From: Rhizobiaceae bacterium MnEN-MB40S
Lineage (GTDB): Bacteria; Pseudomonadota; Alphaproteobacteria; Rhizobiales; Rhizobiaceae
Assembly: GCA_024343425.1 (NCBI GenBank)
Contig: BRLC01000003.1
Coordinates: forward strand, 1-64,000
Direction of reading: 5' to 3'
Length of the DNA stretch: 64,000 nt
The position numbers were made by a program, and so were the translations under genes. Below, piece by piece: positions 58,340-64,000 of this stretch. Below the pieces are notes generated by a model, which worked only from the letters and a program-made list of their open reading frames with translations, was not told the origin of the DNA and did not search any database. The stretch's first letter is position 1, and each line of letters starts with the position of its first letter.

Positions 58340-58505
58340 ATCCTACCCCAGCGGAGAGGCAGTGTGGCGGAATTGACGTTCACAGGAATGCCAGATCCGC
58401 AAACCACCCCGGACTCATTATCGTGACAGTGTCCGGTTCAGGACACGCGCTGGCAGTGGTGTTAGTGAAGAAGGCGCTCAAAAACAAGCGCAGAACGACA
58501 TAAAT

Positions 58506-58517
58506 ATATCTTGATAT
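58506..58517. promoter_or_regulatory. AT-rich palindrome upstream of metK
   Basis: ATATC-TT-GATAT is a 12-bp inverted repeat embedded in an AT-rich patch within a GC-rich genome, about 170 bp upstream of the metK start. It may be an operator, possibly for the adjacent XRE regulator, or part of a promoter. Confidence 0.4.
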
Positions 58518-58573
58518 GATGTTTTTCGCGACCTGACGGCGGCGGAGGCGAACGCAAATTACGCACAGAGATC

Positions 58574-58605
58574 AAAAAAAATGACAGCCCCGAGAGGCCG
58601 TCATT
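58574..58605 (-). terminator. Rho-independent terminator of the XRE regulator gene
   Basis: On the minus strand AATGACGGCC...GGCTGTCATT forms a stem of about 10 bp (one G-U) followed by TTTTTTTGAT, about 37 bases after the regulator stop. It separates this gene from metK. Confidence 0.87.
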
Positions 58606-58642
58606 TCATCGAATCCGATTTCTTGGGAGGAAATCTGTCTGG

Positions 58643-59065
58643 TCAGTCGGCTTCCGCCGCGGCGAGCGACTTTACAAGATCGACAATCTTGCGGCGGACC
58701 TTGGGGTCCTCGATCTTGACGAACGCGCGGTTGAGCTGAAGACCTTCCGAAGAGGACAGAAAATCGACCACGTAGTTGGAGCTGGAAGCTTCCGAGCTGC
58801 CGCCACGTCCGGTCGACGGGTCGCCCGGCGCGTCTTCAAAGAAGAAAGACACCGGAACGTTAAGTATAGAGGCGATATTCTGCAGACGGCTGGCGCCGAC
58901 CCGGTTTGTTCCTTTTTCATACTTCTGGATCTGCTGGAACGTGATGCCAAGCGCTTCTCCGAGCTTTTCCTGGCTCATTCCTAGCATTGTCCGTCTGAGA
59001 CGGATGCGGCTGCCGACGTGGATGTCGATAGGATTGGGCTTTTTCTTGTTTACGATCATATTCAT
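58643..59065 (-). CDS. XRE-family transcriptional regulator (PraR/PhrR-like)
   Basis: A 140-residue regulator. The N-terminal HTH (about 14-70) is LRRTMLGMSQEKLGEALGITFQQIQKYEKGTNRVGASRL. The C-terminal half has SSNYVVDFLSSSEGLQLNRAFVKI and a basic helix. It closely resembles, from memory, PraR of Rhizobium leguminosarum and PhrR of Sinorhizobium meliloti, which respond to stress and control biofilm and quorum-sensing genes. The position between lnt and metK agrees with that assignment. The first of two ATGs has AGGAAAA upstream. Confidence 0.9.
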   Translation of the reverse strand: MNMIVNKKKPNPIDIHVGSRIRLRRTMLGMSQEKLGEALGITFQQIQKYEKGTNRVGASRLQNIASILNVPVSFFFEDAPGDPSTGRGGSSEASSSNYVVDFLSSSEGLQLNRAFVKIEDPKVRRKIVDLVKSLAAAEAD

Positions 59066-59222
59066 TTCAAGTTTTCCTGCGGGTACTTAACAAATCCCGC
59101 CGTTTGATTGACGATTTTGATGCCGTCTGCCAGATTCCCTCGCCCCTGAAACGAACCTTAAACAACACAAACATCAAGCGTAGGTGTAGTAAGGCCGAAT
59201 ATGCAATTTTGGAACTTTGGCG

Positions 59223-60803
59223 TCAATTGCTGCGCGAGAGAAAACCGAAACGACAACTGAGCGTCCACGCCAAAAATACTGCAAGTATCACCAAAAATAG
59301 CAAAGACCTGCCTATACTACCCACAATTAAATGGCGTTTGTACGGAATATTTAAATCCACAGATGCAATCACGTTTTGTAAAAGCCCATCTAATACTTGG
59401 CCACGCGCATTAATTCCTGCAGATATTCCGTTGTTTGCTGCACGAATCATTGGCAGGCCGGTTTCGACCGCTCGCACTTGCGCCTGCCGGAAATGCTGCC
59501 AGGGGCCGGGCGTTACACCGTACCAGGCGTCGTTTGTGACATTGACGATGAAGTCGGCCGCCGGGCCTGCCGCGTCAACGCCGTCCGGGAAAATCACCTC
59601 GTAGCAAATCAGCGGAAGAAAGTGGCGACCATCGGGCAACGGCACTGTGGCGCGACTGCTTGCCGCGCTGAAGGCGCCCGGCATGGTGGCGATGGCCTGA
59701 AGGCCCATACTTTCCATCAAATCCTGAAACGGCAGGTACTCGCCGAAGGGAACAAGGTGGACCTTGTCGGCCGCGGCCACGATTTCACCTGCGTCGTCGA
59801 TGACGAGAATGGAATTGTAGTAGCGCGTCGCGCCGCCGCTGTTTTCTTCCCTGACCGCGCCCGTCAGGAGCACCTGCCCCTCCTGCAGCATGTCGGCGAT
59901 GCGCCCGAGCGCATCGGGATTTTCGGTCAGGAGGAAAGGCACTGCCGTTTCCGGCCAGACAATCATCCCCGGACGCGCCCCGCTTCCCGCGTCGGCGCTG
60001 CTCAGGCGCAAAAGTTTGCTGAAGATCTCCTCGCGCGCTTCGACATCCCACTTGCTCGATTGCGGGACCGAAGGCTGCACGATGCGCACGACCGCGCCGC
60101 TGTCCGCGTCATCGCCCGGTTGCGCCAGCGACCAGAAGCCGAAACCGGCATGGGCGGCGACAAGCAGCGCTGCAACGAGCAAAGCGGCGCGCAGGCCGTC
60201 GCGCGTGACAAACAGCGCAGGAATGCTCGCGACGAATACCGTAAGCGCCGACATTCCGTAGATCCCGACAATCATGCTCGACTGCATCAACAGCGGCGTG
60301 GGCATCGCGCCGTAGCCGATCGCGTTCCAGGGAAACCCGGTGAATACGAAGCCGCGCAGCCATTCGGCCAGACCGAAGGCGAACGCCAGGGCCGCGAGAC
60401 GTCCAGCGCCGTCGCACCACATGGCGCGGGCAAGCGCGGCGGCCAGCCCGTAGAACACGGCGAGCATGGCGGGAAGTCCGAAGACAGCCAGGGGCAACGC
60501 CCAGACGAAGGCGTATCCTTCTGCGAACAACGCATTGGCGAGCCACCACAGACCGGCGACGAAATATCCGAAACCGAACCACCATCCGGTCCAGAACGCC
60601 GGAGAAAGCCGGCGCAGGAAGCCTGCGTCGGGATCGCCCGTCGCGCCATCCAGCAGCCAGACGAGAACGGCGAACGAGATGAACAGGACTGCGAAGAAAT
60701 CGAAGGGGGCCAGCGCCAACACCGCCAGCGCGCCGGCGCCGAATGCAAGCGCCCACCGGCTTGCGCCCCAACTCAGCGTAACCTTTCCGGCAAGTCGCTC
60801 CAT
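59223..60803 (-). CDS. lnt: Apolipoprotein N-acyltransferase
   Basis: A 526-residue integral membrane enzyme adding the third acyl chain to lipoproteins. Several N-terminal helices precede the periplasmic nitrilase domain with the catalytic triad Glu285 (VWPETAVPF), Lys347 (DKVHLVPFGEYLPF) and Cys400 (LICYEVIFP). A final helix (LLFLVILAVFLAWTLS) closes the protein. The ATG at 60803 is chosen. The last roughly 80 codons are visibly AT-richer than the rest of the gene. Adjacent to corC-ybeY-phoH as in most relatives. Confidence 0.95.
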   Translation of the reverse strand: MERLAGKVTLSWGASRWALAFGAGALAVLALAPFDFFAVLFISFAVLVWLLDGATGDPDAGFLRRLSPAFWTGWWFGFGYFVAGLWWLANALFAEGYAFVWALPLAVFGLPAMLAVFYGLAAALARAMWCDGAGRLAALAFAFGLAEWLRGFVFTGFPWNAIGYGAMPTPLLMQSSMIVGIYGMSALTVFVASIPALFVTRDGLRAALLVAALLVAAHAGFGFWSLAQPGDDADSGAVVRIVQPSVPQSSKWDVEAREEIFSKLLRLSSADAGSGARPGMIVWPETAVPFLLTENPDALGRIADMLQEGQVLLTGAVREENSGGATRYYNSILVIDDAGEIVAAADKVHLVPFGEYLPFQDLMESMGLQAIATMPGAFSAASSRATVPLPDGRHFLPLICYEVIFPDGVDAAGPAADFIVNVTNDAWYGVTPGPWQHFRQAQVRAVETGLPMIRAANNGISAGINARGQVLDGLLQNVIASVDLNIPYKRHLIVGSIGRSLLFLVILAVFLAWTLSCRFGFLSRSN

Positions 60804-60962
60804 CGCTTCCCCGTTACAGGCGGACCAACTGGCCGCGCCGGCGTGACGCACCAAATCGACCGACCCGCATTGCTGCGCGCCGAACGAGCGCGAATCAACT
60901 GATTCGGACTGCGATGACGGTGTAGAACAATTCCCGCCGGCGCAAAACTGCGGCGAAGAAGG

Positions 60963-62150
60963 CTACCGGCTCAATTCGGTTTCCTGCGCCTCGGCCGGAT
61001 GCTCGATCTGTTTCGGCGGAGCAGGATCGTTGGAGTTGTCGGCCTCCACCTTGACCGGAAGCGGTCTGCGGCGGCGCTCCGCCACCCTTTGCCTGACGAT
61101 GCGCACGCGGCGAATGCGGCGCGGATCGGCCTCAAGCACGTGGAACTCGAAATGCGGCAGCGCCTTGACGACTTCGCCGCGCGCCGGAATGCGCCCGAGA
61201 ATGGAGAAGATCAACCCGCCGAGCGTGTCGACTTCCTCTCCCTTGTCTCCAACGTCGAAATCGCCGCCGATCACGTCCGCAATATCGTCGAGCTCCGCCT
61301 TGGCGTCGGCGATGAACACGTCTTCGGAGTGCCGCGAGATCATTTCGGCCTCGTCGTCATGCTCGTCCTCGATGTCGCCGACGACGGTTTCCACGATATC
61401 TTCCAGCGAAACGAGACCGTCGGTCCCGCCATATTCGTCGATGACCAGCGCCATCTGCGTCCGCGTGGCCTGCATCTTCTGCATCAGGTCCGAGGCAAGC
61501 ATGGACGGGGGCACGAACAGGACGTCGCGCACAAGGCCAGCCTCGTGAACCGTCTTGTTGAGATCGACCCGGGCGAGATCGAATTTTTCGACCTTGCGCG
61601 GCCGCTCGCGCGTGCTCGTTGCGCCGCCATTGTCGGCCTTGGCCGCGGTTCCGTTCCTGGCGGTGGAACGCCGCCGCCCGCGCGCCTGTTTGGTGATATG
61701 GGCGAGAAAATCGCGAATGTGGACCATGCCGCGGGGATCGTCCAGCGAATCCCCGTAGACCGGCATGCGCGAATGGCCCGACTCCTCGAAGATTTCAAGC
61801 AGTTCGCCAAGCGTCACCGATTGGTCGACGGAACGGATATCGGCGCGCGGCACCATCACGTCCTCGACGCGAAGCACCCGGAGCTTGAGAATATTGTCGA
61901 GCATCGCGCGCTCTTCCGGACGGAAGGTCGCGCCGGCGCCGCTTGCGCCAAGGGCTTCGTTGAGTTCCTCGTCGGGGTGCTGCGACACGCTGCCCCTGAT
62001 CAGCCGGACAAGACGGCTCCACAGGGAGGGCTGCAACTGCGGCTTCAGGTTTAGCGGTACAAGCGCCCGACTACTCCCCGGCTCGTCGCCGGATCCATCG
62101 CCCGTTTCGGCGGCTACGGAAGGAGCGGCCGTCGTATTATTCTGGTTCAT
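60963..62150 (-). CDS. Hemolysin/CorC-family CBS-domain protein
   Basis: A 395-residue cytoplasmic protein. Two CBS domains are visible: the first contains VMVPRADIRSVDQSVTLGELLEIF and the second LVIDEYGGTDGLVSLEDIVETVVGDI. A Ser/Arg-rich insert (about 155-190) lies between them, and a C-terminal CorC_HlyC domain runs from about 265. There is no DUF21 membrane domain, so it is the CorC/TlyC type rather than a full transporter. Placed between lnt and ybeY. Metal homeostasis is a family-level inference. Confidence 0.88.
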   Translation of the reverse strand: MNQNNTTAAPSVAAETGDGSGDEPGSSRALVPLNLKPQLQPSLWSRLVRLIRGSVSQHPDEELNEALGASGAGATFRPEERAMLDNILKLRVLRVEDVMVPRADIRSVDQSVTLGELLEIFEESGHSRMPVYGDSLDDPRGMVHIRDFLAHITKQARGRRRSTARNGTAAKADNGGATSTRERPRKVEKFDLARVDLNKTVHEAGLVRDVLFVPPSMLASDLMQKMQATRTQMALVIDEYGGTDGLVSLEDIVETVVGDIEDEHDDEAEMISRHSEDVFIADAKAELDDIADVIGGDFDVGDKGEEVDTLGGLIFSILGRIPARGEVVKALPHFEFHVLEADPRRIRRVRIVRQRVAERRRRPLPVKVEADNSNDPAPPKQIEHPAEAQETELSR

Positions 62151-62156
62151 CTGTCC

Positions 62157-62678
62157 TCAAACCGGATCGGTGTCCTCATAGGGGTCAGATAGGTTGAGTT
62201 CCGCCAAAATGCGAGTCTCGAGATTTTCCATCACACGCGCTTCGTCGTCATGAATGTGATCATACCCTAGCAGATGAAGCAGACCATGCACCAGCAAATG
62301 CGTCAGATGGTTATCAAAAGGGATCTCCAGACTTTCCGCTTCGCGCGCGATCGTCTCGTACGCCAGAACGATATCGCCCAGGAACACGCCCGGTATATGG
62401 CCGGGTTCAAGCGGCGCGGACGGAAACGACAGAACGTTGGTCGGCGTATCCTTCGAGCGCCAGCGGCCATTGATGAGCCGCATCTCCTCGTCCTCGGTGA
62501 AAAGCATCGACACCTCCGTCCCGCCTTCGGGAAACGGCTGGCCGTGCACGGCCAGATAGTCCGCGGCGGCGCCCAGCACGCGCTCGCACATCGCCGACAG
62601 GACGCTTTCCGGCTTCCATTGCCCGCCCTCGACTGAAAGTTCGATCAGGAGTTTCCTCGATTGCGCGGGCGAGTTCAT
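62157..62678 (-). CDS. ybeY: Endoribonuclease YbeY (rRNA maturation factor)
   Basis: A 173-residue zinc-dependent RNase acting in 16S 3'-end processing and quality control. The metal motif HGLLHLLGYDH is complete, preceded by LSFPSAPLEPGHIPGVFLGD. Its ATG overlaps the phoH stop in ATGA, and it is followed six bases later by the CorC-like gene. Only minor N-terminal variation from the family norm. Confidence 0.96.
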   Translation of the reverse strand: MNSPAQSRKLLIELSVEGGQWKPESVLSAMCERVLGAAADYLAVHGQPFPEGGTEVSMLFTEDEEMRLINGRWRSKDTPTNVLSFPSAPLEPGHIPGVFLGDIVLAYETIAREAESLEIPFDNHLTHLLVHGLLHLLGYDHIHDDEARVMENLETRILAELNLSDPYEDTDPV

Positions 62679-63730
62679 TCGGCGTCCGGCTTGCCGCTTT
62701 CATCGACCATGCGCTGCTCCGAATCGTAAGCAGCCACGATGCGCGCGACCAGCGGATGGCGGACAACGTCGGTTTCCGTGAAGCGCACGGTGACGACGCC
62801 TTCGACGCCGCGCAGGATGTGCAGCGCCTCGACAAGGCCGGAGCGCTGACCGCGCGGCAGGTCGATCTGGCTCGGATCGCCGGTGACGATCATGCGGGCG
62901 TTCTCGCCGAGCCGGGTCAGGAACATCTTCATCTGCATCGACGTGGTGTTCTGCGCCTCGTCGAGTATCACCGCGGCGTTGGCGAGCGTGCGCCCGCGCA
63001 TGAAGGCCAGCGGCGTGATCTCGATGACGCCGGCGGTGATCGCCCGTTCGACCTTGTCGCCGGGCATCATGTCGTAAAGCGCGTCATAGAGCGGCCGCAG
63101 ATAGGGATCGACCTTCTCCTTCATGTCGCCGGGCAGATAGCCGAGCCTTTCGCCGGCCTCGACCGCCGGGCGCGACAGGATGATCTTCTCGATCGCGCCG
63201 CGCTCCAGAAGCTGCGCCGCGTGGGCGACGGCGAGATAGGTCTTGCCGGTGCCCGCAGGCCCGACGCCGAAGACCAGTTCCGCGCGGTCCATGGCGCGGA
63301 TATAGGCGTCCTGGGTCGGCGTGCGGGCGGCGATCGTCTTCTTGCGGGTGGCGATCTGGGCAAAGGACATGCGGCCCTTGCGCTCCATGGTCGGCAAGGT
63401 GAGCTGGTCGTCGGCGGCGACCGACATGCGGATCGCGCCCTCGACGTCGGAGGAATGCACCTCGGCGCCTTCCTGCAGCCTTTCATAGAGATAATCGAGG
63501 GCGCGGCGCGCCTGGTTCGTCGCATCTTCGGCGCCGTGCAGCGACACCTGGTTGCCGCGGGCGCGCGCATCGACGCCCAGCTTCTGCTCGATCAGCGCAA
63601 GGTTCTGGTCGAACTGGCCGAAAAGCTCCGTGGCGAGACGATTGTTCTCGAATGTCAGGACTATGTGGGTGGCGTCTGAAGCGCCGGCGGGATTTCTGTT
63701 CGGTCTGCTGCTCGTCTGGCTCGTGCTCAA
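62675..63730 (-). CDS. phoH: PhoH-like ATPase
   Basis: A 351-residue PhoH2-family protein. The Walker A motif is GVGPAGTGKTYLA and Walker B is AVILDEAQNTT, with the downstream MFLTRLGENARMIVTGDPSQIDLPRG region. The best start is a TTG at 63730, preceded by AGGAG at seven bases; a longer TTG start at 63763 would overlap miaB by 17 nt. Sits in the miaB-phoH-ybeY order. Function in RNA metabolism is inferred from neighbours. Confidence 0.92.
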   Translation of the reverse strand: MSTSQTSSRPNRNPAGASDATHIVLTFENNRLATELFGQFDQNLALIEQKLGVDARARGNQVSLHGAEDATNQARRALDYLYERLQEGAEVHSSDVEGAIRMSVAADDQLTLPTMERKGRMSFAQIATRKKTIAARTPTQDAYIRAMDRAELVFGVGPAGTGKTYLAVAHAAQLLERGAIEKIILSRPAVEAGERLGYLPGDMKEKVDPYLRPLYDALYDMMPGDKVERAITAGVIEITPLAFMRGRTLANAAVILDEAQNTTSMQMKMFLTRLGENARMIVTGDPSQIDLPRGQRSGLVEALHILRGVEGVVTVRFTETDVVRHPLVARIVAAYDSEQRMVDESGKPDAE

Positions 63731-63746
63731 CAGCGGGCTCCTGGCC

Positions 63747-64000
63747 TCAAATCCGGTCGGCAAACAGCGAGTTTGCCCCGGTCCGGGTGATTCTCACCCT
63801 GATAATGTCACCTATTTGCGACGATATTGCATCAACAATTACCGGCTGCAGCCATGGAGACCGGCCGACGAGTTGTCCGGGCAGCCTGCCGGGCTTTTCG
63901 AGCAGCAGGTCGATTTCGCGGCCGACGCAGGATTCGGCGAATTCCGACTGATGCTGCGACAGCAGCGCCTGAAGCCGCTGCAAGCGTTCCGATTTGACCT
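63747..64000 (-). CDS. miaB: tRNA-2-methylthio-N6-dimethylallyladenosine synthase MiaB, 3' end
   Basis: The last 83 or so codons of a gene running off the window end. The visible segment begins with a coiled [14 protein letters not shown]-type helix, then the TRAM domain: [20 protein letters not shown], the conserved [12 protein letters not shown], and [19 protein letters not shown]. This is the standard MiaB C terminus. The radical-SAM and UPF0004 domains lie beyond the window. It stops 16 bases before the preferred phoH start. Confidence 0.9.
   Translation of the reverse strand, partial: VKSERLQRLQALLSQHQSEFAESCVGREIDLLLEKPGRLPGQLVGRSPWLQPVIVDAISSQIGDIIRVRITRTGANSLFADRI

Larger units (their letters stand above)
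58340..58642. other. Intergenic region between the XRE regulator and metK
   Basis: About 303 bases hold the XRE gene terminator (58574-58605) and an AT-rich palindrome (58506-58517) likely near the metK promoter. I compared the leader with the SAM/SAH and SAM-II patterns I remember and saw no match. Confidence 0.55.

Noticed and set aside
58340-58440. SAM riboswitch in the metK leader.
   Set aside because: I could not find the conserved cores I remember for SAM-II or SAM/SAH types; a covariance search with those Rfam models would settle it.

Overview
The window is a 64 kb piece of a GC-rich alphaproteobacterial chromosome, almost certainly Hyphomicrobiales (Rhizobiales). The indicators are the gene orders rpmH-rnpA-yidC-engB, argB / 5'-nucleotidase / dapD-dapE-truA-fmt-def, irr-fabA-fabB-fabI, pnp-rpsO, truB-rbfA-infB-ylxR-nusA-rimP and metK-XRE regulator-lnt-corC-ybeY-phoH-miaB, together with a phosphatidylcholine synthase, an Irr-type Fur protein and a rhizobial smo-type polyol operon. 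The genus cannot be fixed from the sequence alone. No rRNA, prophage, transposase or CRISPR array was seen.

Layout. 1-4.1 kb: tRNA-Arg, an orphan histidine kinase, and a MerA-like flavoprotein paired with a TVP38 membrane protein. 4.2-7.5 kb: rpmH, rnpA, yidC, engB behind a near-consensus promoter. 7.5-16 kb: material separating engB from argB, namely pcs, a GntR regulator, a TRAP transporter, a YihU-like dehydrogenase, a large PHP/DUF3604-like metal-dependent protein and a Tat-exported MsrB. 16-25.3 kb: argB, a cluster of short direct repeats, a DMT exporter, a HAD nucleotidase, a complete five-gene oligopeptide ABC transporter and a LOG-family protein. 25.5-33 kb: dapD, dapE, then arsC/truA/fmt/def, rmuC and irr. 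33.4-36.4 kb: fabA, fabB, fabI and an orphan MbcA/ParS-type antitoxin-like gene. 36.4-37.2 kb: a small AT-rich two-gene island. 37.3-40 kb: pnp and rpsO. 40-49.2 kb: a second insertion, with a DMT permease, YciA thioesterase, the sorbitol/mannitol ABC operon (with a decayed smoS), its SorC regulator and a HAD phosphatase. 49.2-57 kb: the translation/transcription-factor operon. 57-64 kb: metK, an XRE regulator, lnt, a CorC-like protein, ybeY, phoH and the 3' end of miaB.

How the genes work together. Housekeeping blocks for ribosome assembly, membrane protein insertion, lysine/DAP and arginine synthesis, unsaturated fatty acid synthesis and RNA decay form the conserved backbone. Between them sit self-contained nutrient modules with their own regulators: GntR-TRAP-dehydrogenase-PHP (substrate unknown), dppABCDF, and SorC-smoEFGK-mtlK. 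The strongest candidate for undescribed biology is the GntR/TRAP/YihU-like/PHP locus. Next come the CTGGCTTTGTTTCGG repeat cluster after argB and the AT-rich membrane-protein/small-protein pair beside fabI.
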